Assembly (NCBI RefSeq): GCF_001202035.1
Contig: NZ_LGHT01000036.1
Coordinates: forward strand, 124,001-188,000
Length of the DNA stretch: 64,000 nt
DNA from: Pseudorhodobacter wandonensis
Lineage (GTDB): Bacteria; Pseudomonadota; Alphaproteobacteria; Rhodobacterales; Rhodobacteraceae
Direction: 5' to 3'
Position numbers and translations under genes: made by a program. A model generated the notes under the pieces. That model saw only the letters and a list, made by a program, of their open reading frames with translations. It was not told the origin of the DNA and ran no database searches. Position 1 is the first letter of the stretch. Each line of letters opens with the position of its first letter. Below are positions 46,703 to 55,844 of the stretch, in pieces.

Positions 46703-48100
46703 ATGACCCAGAATAACGGCCCAACGCCCTCGGACCTTTGGCAAATGGACCATGATCATTCGCTGCACCCTTGGGCAAACTTCGGCCCGTTTGAAAAGGA
46801 CGGCTCGTTGATCATGGCGCGGGGCGAGGGCTGTTATTTGTGGGACGCCGAGGGTCGGCGCTATTTTGATGCGGTCGGTGGCATGTGGTGCACCAATATC
46901 GGGCTTGGCCGTGCGGAAATGGGCCAGGCGATGGCCGATCAGGCCATTCAGCTTGGCTTTGCCAACAGCTTTGTTGATATGGCCAATGCCCCTTCGGCAA
47001 TGCTCGGGGCCAAGCTTGCCAGCCTCGCACCGGGCGATCTGAACCGCGTGCATTTCACCACCGGCGGCTCTACCGCCATCGACACCGCATACCGAATGGT
47101 CCATTATTATCAAACCTGTATGGGCCGCCCCGATAAGACGCAAGTGATTGCCCGCAACTACAGCTATCACGGATCCACCTATATCAGCCAAAGCATCAGC
47201 AAGCGTCCCGGCGACCGTGTGGCGCAGTTTCGCTATAAAGAAAACGGCATCCACCATGTCAGCGCGCCTAATTTCTATCGCGCGCCCGACGGCATGGATG
47301 AGGCCGCGTTCTGTGACCATCTGGTTGCCGAATTCATTGCCAAGATTGACGAGATTGGTGCCGAAAATATTGGCGGTTTCTTTGCCGAACCGATTCAGGC
47401 TTCGGGCGGCGTTATCGTGCCACCCGCAGGCTATCTGCCGCGCATGGCCGCAATCTGTGCCCAGCATGACATCCTGTTTATCGCGGATGAGGTCGTCACC
47501 GCTTTTGGCCGCACCGGCCATTGGTTTGCCAGCCTCGATCAGTTCGGTATCCAGCCCGATATGATCACATGTGCCAAAGGTCTGACATCCGGCTACATCC
47601 CACTGGGCGCGCTCATTTTTTCTGATCGTATCTGGGCGGCGATGGCTGCGGATGGCGGGCGCTGGTTTACCTCGGGTTTCACCTATTCCGGCCATCCGGT
47701 ATCCTGCGCCGCTGCCTTGAAAAATATCGAGATCATGGAGCGTGAGGATCTGTTGGGCAATGCGACCCGTGTCGGTACCTATTTTGAGACCCGCATGGCC
47801 GAGTTAATGGCCCTGCCGATGGTCGGCGATGTGCGGGGCAGCAAGCTGATGGTTTGCGTGGAAAATGTCGCTGACAAAGCCCGCAAAACCCTGCTGCCGG
47901 ACGCGCTGGATGTTGGCAAACGTATCTCGGATACTGCCGAGACAATGGGCTTGATGGTGCGCCCAATGGGGCATTTGAACGTCATGTCACCCCCGCTTAC
48001 AATTACCGAAACAGAAGTCGATTTCGTTGCCGAAATCCTCGCGAAGTCCATCCGACAGGTTGCTGACGCGCTAACCAAAGAGGGCGTGCGTCTGGCTTGA
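46703..48100 (+). CDS. Class III aminotransferase (putrescine/omega-amino acid type)
   Basis: A 465-residue PLP enzyme. The lysine in DMITCAKGLTSGYIPLGAL (about residues 280-298), IADEVVTAFGRTGHWFAS, FTTGGSTAIDTAYRMV and NYSYHGSTYISQSIS are the class III signatures. The layout resembles SpuC-type putrescine:pyruvate and related omega aminotransferases. The position 86 bases before the agmatinase gene supports a role in polyamine breakdown, although other amines or beta-alanine remain possible. An AGGA lies seven bases before the ATG. An A/T-rich tandem TCAAAAT pair near 46647-46664 lies upstream. Confidence 0.9.
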   Translation: MTQNNGPTPSDLWQMDHDHSLHPWANFGPFEKDGSLIMARGEGCYLWDAEGRRYFDAVGGMWCTNIGLGRAEMGQAMADQAIQLGFANSFVDMANAPSAMLGAKLASLAPGDLNRVHFTTGGSTAIDTAYRMVHYYQTCMGRPDKTQVIARNYSYHGSTYISQSISKRPGDRVAQFRYKENGIHHVSAPNFYRAPDGMDEAAFCDHLVAEFIAKIDEIGAENIGGFFAEPIQASGGVIVPPAGYLPRMAAICAQHDILFIADEVVTAFGRTGHWFASLDQFGIQPDMITCAKGLTSGYIPLGALIFSDRIWAAMAADGGRWFTSGFTYSGHPVSCAAALKNIEIMEREDLLGNATRVGTYFETRMAELMALPMVGDVRGSKLMVCVENVADKARKTLLPDALDVGKRISDTAETMGLMVRPMGHLNVMSPPLTITETEVDFVAEILAKSIRQVADALTKEGVRLA

Positions 48101-48186
48101 CAGCGCATATGGTTTGCCCCTTTCTGCACATTCCGGATTTTTGGCGTCTCCGGTAACTGAACGACGCTTTGCATATGGGGAACAGC

Positions 48187-49152
48187 ATGGCGTTAGAAGA
48201 TGCAAAGAATGAAGTTGATGGGGCGTTCACGCGTCAAGGTCTGCGCGGGCTCGCGTTTGAGAATGCGTTTGCGGGGGCGACCTCGTTTCTGCGCCGCCGC
48301 TATACCAAAGACCTGACAGGCGTCGATCTGGCGATCACCGGTGTGCCGTTTGACCAAGCCGTCACCCACCGCACCGGCACCCGTTTCGGCCCCCGCGCCA
48401 TACGCGAGGCCAGCGCTTTGCAGCCCTTTGACCCGCCCTATGGTTGGCCCACCAACCCGCTGAAAGATATGGCGATTATCGATTACGGCGATGTCGCGTT
48501 TGACTATGCGCATACACCCAGCTTTCCGGGCCTGCTGACCGAACATATCCGCACCATCCTTAAGGCTGGGCCGGGTACAGTGACGCTGGGTGGCGATCAC
48601 TTCATCACCTTGCCCATTCTGCGGGCCTATGCCGAAAAATACGGGCCGATGTCGGTTATCCATTTCGATGCCCATTCCGACTTGTGGCAAGATGATGATA
48701 TGGATCGTATCGACCACGGCACCTTTTTCTATAAAGCGGTGAAAACGGGAATTATCGATCCCAAAACCTCGGTGCAAATCGGCATCCGTACTCATTGCGA
48801 TGACTATTTGGGCGTTGAATACATCGACGCGCGCACCGTCCACGAAAAAGGCTGCGCCTATGTCGTGGCCCGTGCCAAGGAAATCGTCGGCCAAAACCCG
48901 ACCTACGTGACCTTTGATATCGATTGCCTCGATCCGTCTGCTGCACCCGGAACAGGCACACCCGTCTGGGGCGGTCTGCAAACCTGGCAAGCCGCTGCCT
49001 GCCTGCGTGATCTGGCCGGTATCAACATGGTCGGCGGCGATATTGTCGAGGTTTCACCCGCTTACGACACGACCGGCGCTACCGCTATCGCCGGCGCCCA
49101 TGTCGCGCATGAGCTGATTTGCCTTTACCACTGGGCGCATCACCGCAAATGA
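48187..49152 (+). CDS. speB: Agmatinase
   Basis: A 321-residue ureohydrolase that converts agmatine to putrescine and urea. Binuclear-metal motifs are GGDHFITLP (about residues 138-146), HFDAHSDLW (about 158-166) and FDIDCLDPSAAPGTGTP (about 245-261). The MAG-x-G(M/V)VG region appears as INMVGGDIVEVSP. Guanidinobutyrase or other ureohydrolases are closely related, so the substrate is probable, not certain. The start at 48187 follows GGGGAAC; upstream ATGs at 48169 and 48175 are possible. Its stop overlaps the DUF1499 start in an ATGA (49149-49152). Confidence 0.9.
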   Translation: MALEDAKNEVDGAFTRQGLRGLAFENAFAGATSFLRRRYTKDLTGVDLAITGVPFDQAVTHRTGTRFGPRAIREASALQPFDPPYGWPTNPLKDMAIIDYGDVAFDYAHTPSFPGLLTEHIRTILKAGPGTVTLGGDHFITLPILRAYAEKYGPMSVIHFDAHSDLWQDDDMDRIDHGTFFYKAVKTGIIDPKTSVQIGIRTHCDDYLGVEYIDARTVHEKGCAYVVARAKEIVGQNPTYVTFDIDCLDPSAAPGTGTPVWGGLQTWQAAACLRDLAGINMVGGDIVEVSPAYDTTGATAIAGAHVAHELICLYHWAHHRK

Positions 49153-49592
49153 AGGCACAGATTATTATTGCGACTTCAGCTTTTGTTCTCATGGCCGTGA
49201 TTAGCTCTGGGGCCTATATTCGCTTTGCCCCATCCGATGTCGCCCGTTGGCATGAAAATCCCTTTCAAGCCTTTGATTGGAATAGCAGCAGCGAATGGGG
49301 CCAAGTAATTGCGCAATCCAACGGCGCCGTGCTGCGATTGCCCGAACAGGCCGGGCTTTTGGCGCGGCTTGATGCTGTTGCGATGGCCGACCCTTACACC
49401 ACCCGCTTTGCAGGCGGCGTAGATCAAGGCCGTATCACTTGGGTGACGCGGTCCGCGCTTTGGGGTTTTCCCGATTACACCACCGCGCAAATCGAGGCGG
49501 GTGGCCTCTATATTCACGCCCGTCTGCGCTTTGGCAAATCTGATTTTGGCGTAAACTCTGCCCGTCTTAACGATTGGCTCGCCAAACTCTGA
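49149..49592 (+). CDS. DUF1499 protein
   Basis: A 147-residue protein of DUF1499, a family of unknown function. The N-terminal hydrophobic segment (MKAQIIIATSAFVLMAVIS, residues 1-19) is a signal anchor or signal peptide. The conserved region contains TRSALWGFPDYTTAQIE and, near the end, IHARLRFGKSDFGVNSARL, where the family has an R-S-R-x-G-x-S-D-x-G-x-N-x-x-R signature. It overlaps speB by four bases, so the two are translationally coupled. Why an agmatinase should be coupled to this protein is unknown. Confidence 0.85.
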   Translation: MKAQIIIATSAFVLMAVISSGAYIRFAPSDVARWHENPFQAFDWNSSSEWGQVIAQSNGAVLRLPEQAGLLARLDAVAMADPYTTRFAGGVDQGRITWVTRSALWGFPDYTTAQIEAGGLYIHARLRFGKSDFGVNSARLNDWLAKL

Positions 49593-49596
49593 CGGC

Positions 49597-49616
49597 TTCA
49601 TCTTGGAAAAAATACC
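49597..49616. repeat. Short relative of the intergenic repeat, copy b
   Basis: TTCATCTTGGAAAAAATACC on the + strand, four bases after the DUF1499 stop. It differs from copy a (44292-44311) at only two bases and lies in the same orientation, bracketing the mazG-to-DUF1499 block. Confidence 0.5.
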
Positions 49617-49725
49617 TTACGGTGGCGGCGGCCAGTTCAACATTGGTTCAAGAACCCGCTGACGCTGGGTATACCCCTGTTGCCAGTCGCTTGACGCGGC
49701 TTCGTTCATAGGACAAACCGTTCAA

Positions 49726-50778
49726 ATGGTCCCACTTGATACCCTTGCCCAGATCACCCAACGTTTCGAGTTTATCGAGGCGAAGCTGTCGTCTGGCGCG
49801 CCGCCCGCCGAAATTGCCAAGCTCAGCCGTGAATACGGCGATCTAAAGCCGGTTGTCACTGAAATCGATGCCTATCGCCGCGCACTGGATGACTTGGCCG
49901 AGGCCGAGATCATGCTGACCGACCCCGAAATGCGCCGACTGGCCGAAGAGGAAATCCCAGAGCTTAAATCCCGCATCGAGGAAATGGAAACCGCCTTGCA
50001 GCTGGCGCTCTTGCCCAAGGATGCCGCCGACGCACGGCCTGCGATCCTGGAAATCCGCCCCGGGACTGGCGGCGATGAGGCAGCGCTATTTGCCGGTGAC
50101 TTGCTGAACATGTACCGCCGCTATGCCGAAAACCGTGGCTGGACGTTTGAGATCCTTGAGCTTCAGGAAAGCGATCTGGGCGGCATACGTGAGTTGACGG
50201 CCCATATCCAAGGCGAGGGCGTGTTTGCCCGCATGAAATACGAATCTGGCGTGCACCGCGTTCAGCGTGTGCCGGAAACCGAAAGTGGTGGACGGGTGCA
50301 TACTTCGGCGGCGACAGTGGCTGTGCTGCCCGAAGCCGAAGAGGTTGATATCGACATCCCTGCCTCGGACATCCGGATTGATACCATGCGTGCGAGCGGG
50401 GCAGGCGGCCAGCACGTCAACACAACAGATTCGGCGGTGCGCATCACACACCTGCCCACCGGCATTATCGTGGTCTCGGCGATGAAATCGCAGCACCAGA
50501 ACCGTGTCGCCGCCATGCAGGTTTTGCGTGCAAGGTTGTTTGAAGCAGAGCGTGAGCGCGTTGACGCTGAACGCTCGGCCAATCGCAAAAGCCAGGTCGG
50601 CTCGGGCGACCGATCAGAGCGCATCCGTACCTATAACTTTCCGCAAGGCCGGATGACCGATCATCGCATTAACCTGACGCTATATTCGTTGGGGCAAATT
50701 ATGGGCGGCGATCTGGATGCAGTGATTGACGCGCTGATTTCTGACGATCAGGCGCGCAAACTGGCCGAGATGCAATGA
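49726..50778 (+). CDS. prfA: Peptide chain release factor 1
   Basis: A 350-residue class I release factor reading UAA and UAG. The GGQ motif is in [20 protein letters not shown] (about residues 224-243). The block [20 protein letters not shown] and the long N-terminal coiled coil are intact. The stop-codon recognition block (P-x-T-type) is within [22 protein letters not shown]. The start agrees with the common MxPLDxLAQI-type beginning. Its stop overlaps the prmC start by four bases (ATGA), the usual prfA-prmC pairing. Confidence 0.97.
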   Translation: MVPLDTLAQITQRFEFIEAKLSSGAPPAEIAKLSREYGDLKPVVTEIDAYRRALDDLAEAEIMLTDPEMRRLAEEEIPELKSRIEEMETALQLALLPKDAADARPAILEIRPGTGGDEAALFAGDLLNMYRRYAENRGWTFEILELQESDLGGIRELTAHIQGEGVFARMKYESGVHRVQRVPETESGGRVHTSAATVAVLPEAEEVDIDIPASDIRIDTMRASGAGGQHVNTTDSAVRITHLPTGIIVVSAMKSQHQNRVAAMQVLRARLFEAERERVDAERSANRKSQVGSGDRSERIRTYNFPQGRMTDHRINLTLYSLGQIMGGDLDAVIDALISDDQARKLAEMQ

Positions 50779-51617
50779 CGACCTTACTGGCGGCGCGGCG
50801 GGATGCTGTGGCCCGTTTGGCGGCGGCAGGGGTGCCTGATGCTGCGCAGGATGTCGCTGTACTACTGGCGCATGCCTTGGGCTGCGATCGGGCAGCTTTG
50901 GCGCTACGTTCACCGCAAGAGGCGCTGCGTACGGACCAGCTTGCGCGGCTGGAACAGGCAGTTGTTGCACGCGCCACCCGTCAACCGATCAGCCAGATCA
51001 CTGGTGCGCGGTTGTTTTGGGGGCGGTCTTTCACCGTGACTTCGGATGTGCTGGACCCTCGTCCCGAAACCGAAACCCTGATTGCCGAGGCGCTTGGTGT
51101 TCCCTTTGGTTCGGTGCTTGATTTGGGCACGGGGTCGGGTTGTATCTTGGTCACATTGCTGGCGGAACGGCCGGATGCCCTCGGTTTAGGTGTTGATCTG
51201 TCACGCGCGGCCTTAAAGGTTGCGCAGAGCAATCAGCAAAGGCTGCTGCCGCAACGCCAAGTCAATTGGGCGCAGGGCAGTTGGTTTGAACCGGTGCAAG
51301 GACAATTTGACCTGATCGTTTCAAACCCGCCCTATATTACGGCCGACGAAATGGCCGACCTTTCTGCCGAAGTACGCGATTGGGAACCCCATTTGGCGCT
51401 GACCCCCGGCGGTGACGGTTTGGCACCTTACCGCGTCATTGCGGCCGGTGCAGCGGCATTTTTATCCGTGGGGGGCTGGCTGATGGTGGAAATCGGGCCG
51501 CGCCAAGGGGCCGCGGTCGCAGATCTTTTCACGGCAGGCGGCTTTTCAAATGTCACCTGCATGCGCGATCTTGATGGGCGTGACAGGGTGATCAAAGGTC
51601 AGTATTTGGGCAAGTGA
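50775..51617 (+). CDS. prmC: Release factor glutamine methyltransferase
   Basis: A 280-residue S-adenosylmethionine enzyme that methylates the glutamine of the release factor GGQ motif. The SAM site [20 protein letters not shown] (about residues 114-133) and the catalytic NPPYI (about 184-188, in [16 protein letters not shown]) are present. The N-terminal helical bundle is of PrmC type. It is coupled to prfA. Confidence 0.96.
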   Translation: MTTLLAARRDAVARLAAAGVPDAAQDVAVLLAHALGCDRAALALRSPQEALRTDQLARLEQAVVARATRQPISQITGARLFWGRSFTVTSDVLDPRPETETLIAEALGVPFGSVLDLGTGSGCILVTLLAERPDALGLGVDLSRAALKVAQSNQQRLLPQRQVNWAQGSWFEPVQGQFDLIVSNPPYITADEMADLSAEVRDWEPHLALTPGGDGLAPYRVIAAGAAAFLSVGGWLMVEIGPRQGAAVADLFTAGGFSNVTCMRDLDGRDRVIKGQYLGK

Positions 51618-51874
51618 TGCGGGTTTTACACATCAAAATCGCAATAAATCGCCTGATTTATGGGGATAACCGCTGCAATTACCGATTTTGACTTGTCACG
51701 TCTTCCAACCCGTGGTTAGACAATAGCTGTGTAGGGGAATGCCCCGGGTTCGCTCGGTTCTCATGCTTGCACGCAATGCCAAAATTTTTGATGCGCCCGG
51801 ATATGGGCATGACGTGTCTTTCCTAGACCGCCGGCGCAAAGTCAAAGCCAGAGAGTTCTGGATAAAAGGACAAG

Positions 51875-52654
51875 ATGAGATCTTCCAAGTCCCGCTCGCG
51901 TTCGAAATCGAACCGCCCGCGCACCCTCGGCAATATCACCAACCGTGTCTTCGACAGCTCCGGCCCCGAAGGCAAAGTGCGTGGTACGCCGCAGCAAATT
52001 ATCGAAAAATATAATCAACTGTCGCGTGATGCGCAGCTGTCGAATGATCGGGTGAATGCCGAGAACTTCCTGCAGCATGCCGAGCATTACACGCGCATGT
52101 TGGCTGAAGCGCAGCGTGAAATGCAGGCTGAGCAAGAAGCGCGTCGCCTGCAGGACAGCCAGAATCAGCAAAACAATCAGAATCAGCAGAACAACCAGAA
52201 CCAGCAGCGCGACCGTCAACAAGATCGCGGCGACAGCCCGCAGCCTGAAATGCGCGAAGATCGCAATGACGGGCGCCGCGACGACAGAAACGACGCTCGC
52301 AACGATAATCGACGCGAGGCCCGCAACGATGGGCGCAATGACAACCGGCGTGACAGAAATTCTGTGCGCTCTGATGAGGCGACTGATGCGCCTGATGTGA
52401 TCGAAGCCTCGGGCGACGAAAGTGAAACGGGGTTGGTTGAAACGCCTGAATCGCGTCGCCCACCTCGTCACCGCGCACCGCGGCCAAAGCATGATGCCGA
52501 AGCGGCCAGCGGGCAACCTGTCGAAAATGTTGTCGCTGGGGCCACCGCAGATCAGGCAAAGCCCGCACGAAAACCACGGGCACCGCGCAAGCCAAAGCCC
52601 GAGTCGGATGCGCCAAAAAAGTCGGATCATAGCGGCGATCAAGCGGCTGAGTGA
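51875..52654 (+). CDS. DUF4167 domain protein
   Basis: A 259-residue basic protein. The conserved DUF4167 domain (about residues 14-75) reads RTLGNITNRVFDSSGPEGKV, then GTPQQIIEKYNQLSRDA and NFLQHAEHYTRML. A short basic start (RSSKSRSRSKSNRPR) precedes it. The rest is low complexity: a tandem NQQNNQ repeat (residues 97-111), then N/R/D-rich blocks and a Lys/Pro/Arg-rich tail that looks disordered. The family is almost confined to alphaproteobacteria and is uncharacterised; RNA binding is a guess from composition and from context beside prfA/prmC. An AAAGGAC precedes the ATG. Confidence 0.85.
   Translation: MRSSKSRSRSKSNRPRTLGNITNRVFDSSGPEGKVRGTPQQIIEKYNQLSRDAQLSNDRVNAENFLQHAEHYTRMLAEAQREMQAEQEARRLQDSQNQQNNQNQQNNQNQQRDRQQDRGDSPQPEMREDRNDGRRDDRNDARNDNRREARNDGRNDNRRDRNSVRSDEATDAPDVIEASGDESETGLVETPESRRPPRHRAPRPKHDAEAASGQPVENVVAGATADQAKPARKPRAPRKPKPESDAPKKSDHSGDQAAE
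52163..52207 (+). repeat. Tandem 18-bp repeat coding for NQQNNQ
   Basis: AATCAGCAAAACAATCAG is followed by AATCAGCAGAACAACCAG and a half unit (AACCAGCAG), in frame in the DUF4167 gene. It could vary in copy number between strains. Confidence 0.8.
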
Positions 52655-52671
52655 TGTTACAATATTAATCG

Positions 52672-52699
52672 AAAAGCCGGGGCGTTGCTCCGGCTTTTT
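52672..52699 (+). terminator. Bidirectional terminator between DUF4167 gene and rsmA
   Basis: AAAAGCCGG pairs with CCGGCTTTT around a GGCGTTGCT loop, flanked by A-run and T-run. It lies between two convergent genes. Confidence 0.9.
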
Positions 52700-52734
52700 G
52701 TGTATCTGCGGTGTGGTTGCGCTACAGGCCGGGC

Positions 52735-53571
52735 CTAAGCATACCCGAGCGATAATGCGCAGAACTTTTCAAGCGAGATTTCTTCGGCACGTGCTGTAGG
52801 GGCGATGCCCACGGCCTCTAACCGCGCTTCAATATCCGGTCCCATCGCCTTCAGGCTAGAACGCAGCATCTTGCGGCGCTGGTTGAACCCCATCGCGGTA
52901 AGCCGTGACAGCATCGGCCCATTGGCCGGAAAGCGCGGCTGTTCCAGCCGAGTAAGATGCACCACAGCAGAATGGACTTTGGGCGCGGGGCTAAAGGCCT
53001 CGGGCGGCAGGGTCAGCACGATTTTGGGCTCTGTCCGCCATTGCGCCAGCAGTGCAAGCCGCCCATATGCTTTGTCACCGGGTTTGGCGACAATACGTTG
53101 TGCCACTTCTTTTTGGAACATCAGGGTCAGGCTGCTCCAAAACGGAGGCCATTCGTCGGGCGACAGCCAGCGCACCAGCAATTCGGTGCCGATATTATAG
53201 GGTAGGTTGGCAATCACCCGTACAGGTGGCGTCAGATGCGCGGCGATATCTACGGTCAGGGCATCGGCATTCAGCACCTCTAACCGGCCGGGATAGGCGG
53301 CAGCGATTTCGGCAAGCGCAGGCATGCAGCGTGCGTCTTTTTCCACAGCCAGCACGCGGCGCGCGCCTTCGGCCAACAATCCGCGCGTCAGCCCGCCGGG
53401 GCCGGGGCCAACCTCAAGCACATCACATTGTGTCAGATCGCCCGCCGAGCGCGCGATTTTCGATGTAAGGTTCAGGTCGAGCAAAAAGTTCTGGCCCAGC
53501 TGCTTTTTTGCCACCAGTTCATGCGTGCGGATAACCTGTGCAAGGCTGGGAAGCCCGTCGATAGCGGCCAT
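52735..53571 (-). CDS. rsmA: 16S rRNA dimethyladenosine transferase
   Basis: A 278-residue SAM-dependent enzyme (KsgA) that dimethylates two adjacent adenosines near the 3' end of 16S rRNA. The SAM motif [16 protein letters not shown] (about residues 51-66), catalytic [11 protein letters not shown] (about 122-132) and the C-terminal [13 protein letters not shown] block are conserved. QLGQNFLLD near the start is the family mark. The start codon overlaps the last base of the pdxA stop (TAATG), the end of the operon lptF-lptG-lptD-surA-pdxA-rsmA. Confidence 0.97.
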   Translation of the reverse strand: MAAIDGLPSLAQVIRTHELVAKKQLGQNFLLDLNLTSKIARSAGDLTQCDVLEVGPGPGGLTRGLLAEGARRVLAVEKDARCMPALAEIAAAYPGRLEVLNADALTVDIAAHLTPPVRVIANLPYNIGTELLVRWLSPDEWPPFWSSLTLMFQKEVAQRIVAKPGDKAYGRLALLAQWRTEPKIVLTLPPEAFSPAPKVHSAVVHLTRLEQPRFPANGPMLSRLTAMGFNQRRKMLRSSLKAMGPDIEARLEAVGIAPTARAEEISLEKFCALSLGYA

Positions 53572-54551
53572 TAAACTACCCCTCGGGCGGTTGCCATGTC
53601 ATGTGCCATGCGCAACGCGGCGATCAGGCTGGTTGGGTCTGCGATGCCGCGCCCCGCAATGTCAAAGGCGGTGCCGTGATCGGGCGAAGTGCGAATGAAT
53701 GGCAGGCCGAGCGTCAGGTTGACACCGCCCGCAAAATCAATGGTCTTGATCGGGATAAGTGCTTGGTCGTGATACATGCACACCGCCACATCATAGCCCG
53801 CGCGGGCGGTGGCGTGAAACATGGTATCGGCGGGCAGGGGGCCAGTGATTTGCATGCCTTCAGCGCGCAAACGATCGAGAACAGGCGAAATCAGGGTCTT
53901 TTCCTCATGCCCCATTGCACCGCCTTCGCCCGCATGGGGGTTTAACCCTGCCACGGCAATGCGCGGACTTTGTAGGCCGAAATCTTGCATCAGTCCGCGA
54001 TGGGTGATGCGCAAGGTTTGCTCCAGCGCCTCGGCCGTCAGTGCTGCGGGCACTTCCGAGATAGGAATATGAATGGTTACAGGCACCACACGCAGCTGCG
54101 GGCAGGCCAGCATCATCACCACACGCTCTACCCCGCCCAAAGAAGCCAGATATTCCGTGTGGCCGGGAAAGGCAAAACCTGCACCATCCTTTAGCGCCTT
54201 TTTGTGGATCGGCGCAGTGCAAAGGCTTGAGGCCGCGCCAGCCTGAACCAACCCAACTGCGCGGGCGATTACGGTGATTACATCGGCAGCATGTTCGGGC
54301 TTGGCACTGCCTGCAGTGGCGGGGCTGGCAAAGGGATGAGGTAAGACGGCAAGGCTATTTGCCCCGGCAACCGCCTGTGCGGGGTGGTCAATCAGGTGAT
54401 AATCCGCACCCGCAGGCAGATGCCGCGGGTCGCCGATCCAGAAAAACGGCAGCTCTGCGCCCAAGATTTTGTGCGCAGAGATAGCGATTTCAGGGCCAAT
54501 GCCGGCAGGCTCGCCGCAAGTCAGGGCGATAGGCTTGGGTGCCAGCGGCAT
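53571..54551 (-). CDS. pdxA: 4-hydroxythreonine-4-phosphate dehydrogenase
   Basis: A 326-residue NAD-dependent enzyme of pyridoxal phosphate synthesis. The N-terminal [15 protein letters not shown], the metal site in [11 protein letters not shown] and [29 protein letters not shown] and [16 protein letters not shown] are the family signatures. It lies between surA (three bases after the surA stop) and rsmA (one-base overlap), the conserved surA-pdxA-rsmA order shared with gammaproteobacteria. Confidence 0.97.
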   Translation of the reverse strand: MPLAPKPIALTCGEPAGIGPEIAISAHKILGAELPFFWIGDPRHLPAGADYHLIDHPAQAVAGANSLAVLPHPFASPATAGSAKPEHAADVITVIARAVGLVQAGAASSLCTAPIHKKALKDGAGFAFPGHTEYLASLGGVERVVMMLACPQLRVVPVTIHIPISEVPAALTAEALEQTLRITHRGLMQDFGLQSPRIAVAGLNPHAGEGGAMGHEEKTLISPVLDRLRAEGMQITGPLPADTMFHATARAGYDVAVCMYHDQALIPIKTIDFAGGVNLTLGLPFIRTSPDHGTAFDIAGRGIADPTSLIAALRMAHDMATARGVV

Positions 54552-54554
54552 GGA

Positions 54555-55754
54555 TCAGGGTTCGCGGATGATGGCGTTAAAGCGCATCTCTTCAAGGTAG
54601 CTTTGCGATTTGGCGGCAAGCTGTTGGTTCAGCAGACGGTCACGAACCTCGTCACGCGTCGGTTGGACCTCTTGTTCAGGGGTGCGCGAACACAGCATCA
54701 AGAATACATGCGCCGTACCGCTTGGGTAATCAACGCTCTCGCCCGGATCAAGCGGTGCAAGCGCACGTCCGATATTGGTGGGCAACTCCGACGCAGTCTT
54801 GGTTTCGCGGATCAGTCGTTCGGCTGGCTGGCCTTTGGCGACTGTGTAAAGGTCATCACATGTATCGACTTTTGCACGGATGGCAGCAGCCGCCGCAGCA
54901 CCATTGGCAGCAGGCAAGCTGTACTGCGCATAATCTACGCTAATCGATTTCAGGTTTTGGCCCTTCATTTCCTCTAGCCCGCGCAACTGGAACAGGCCAA
55001 CAGCCCCGCCCATTGCCACAGGTTGCGAAACTTCACCAGGGGCAAGCCCCAGAATAACCGGCGCAAGCGCTGCGGGCAGGTTGGCAAGCGGCATCCAGTC
55101 AATGCGGCCCCCCTGTGCAGCCGTTGCCGAGGCCGAATATTTCCGAGCGGCCGAAGCAAAACCACCTTCGGAACTGATCTGAGAGCGCAGACGTGTGGCC
55201 TGCGCCATAACAGCCTCTTCCTGACCGGCGGGTGCAGGAATAACCAATTCTGAAATCAGAATGCGCAATGCCGCAGCACCATCGCCCATCGCAATCGCAC
55301 GATCAATTTCGGCCTCGGAAACGCTTACTTTGCCGATAAACTTTTCGCGCGCAACAAGGCGCCAAAGCAACCCTGCCTCAACAAAGTCGCGGAAGGTTTC
55401 GGGTGATACACCCGCTTGCCCCAAAGCTTCGACAAACTGATCTGCCGTCAAATTTGCACGGCTTGCAAATTCTTCCATCCCGGCTTTGATTTGCTCGGGC
55501 GTCACCGACAGCTTCAGGCTCTTGGCGGTTGACATGCGCAGCCGGTCCTCAATGAGGGCCTTGATAGCGGCTTTTTCCAAATCGCCGGGCGTGCGAAACA
55601 GCTTAAGCATTTGAAGCCGCTGCTGGACCTCAAATTCTGTGATGGCGCTGTCGTTCACGTAAAGACGTGGCGCAAACAGGTTTTGGGCTTGCAGGGGGGC
55701 AGCACCAAGCAAAAGGGTGCTGAAGGCGAGGGCAAAGCTTAGAGGGCGGATCAT
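54555..55754 (-). CDS. surA: Periplasmic chaperone/peptidylprolyl isomerase SurA
   Basis: A 399-residue secreted protein. A signal peptide (MIRPLSFALAFSTLLLGAAP, cleaved after LQA) is followed by a chaperone core starting NLFAPRLYVNDSAITEFEVQQRLQ, with one parvulin domain around residues 165-270. SurA escorts outer-membrane proteins such as LptD across the periplasm. Here the gene follows lptD by 90 bases, so chaperone and client lie in one unit. Only one of the two parvulin domains seen in E. coli is apparent, as in many alphaproteobacteria. The start at 55754 was taken for the signal peptide; GAAGAAATCG lies upstream. Confidence 0.9.
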   Translation of the reverse strand: MIRPLSFALAFSTLLLGAAPLQAQNLFAPRLYVNDSAITEFEVQQRLQMLKLFRTPGDLEKAAIKALIEDRLRMSTAKSLKLSVTPEQIKAGMEEFASRANLTADQFVEALGQAGVSPETFRDFVEAGLLWRLVAREKFIGKVSVSEAEIDRAIAMGDGAAALRILISELVIPAPAGQEEAVMAQATRLRSQISSEGGFASAARKYSASATAAQGGRIDWMPLANLPAALAPVILGLAPGEVSQPVAMGGAVGLFQLRGLEEMKGQNLKSISVDYAQYSLPAANGAAAAAAIRAKVDTCDDLYTVAKGQPAERLIRETKTASELPTNIGRALAPLDPGESVDYPSGTAHVFLMLCSRTPEQEVQPTRDEVRDRLLNQQLAAKSQSYLEEMRFNAIIREP

Positions 55755-55844
55755 CGATTTCTTCTCTTGGCAAGGATCGTTCAGCCTTTCGGCGGTGATC
55801 TGGTCAACCTGTGGTACTCTGATGGTCGGGGTCATGGCAACACC

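Noticed and set aside
51739-52014. A 91-codon frame before the DUF4167 gene
   Set aside because: No ribosome-binding site, no similarity, and it overlaps the start of the well-supported DUF4167 frame.
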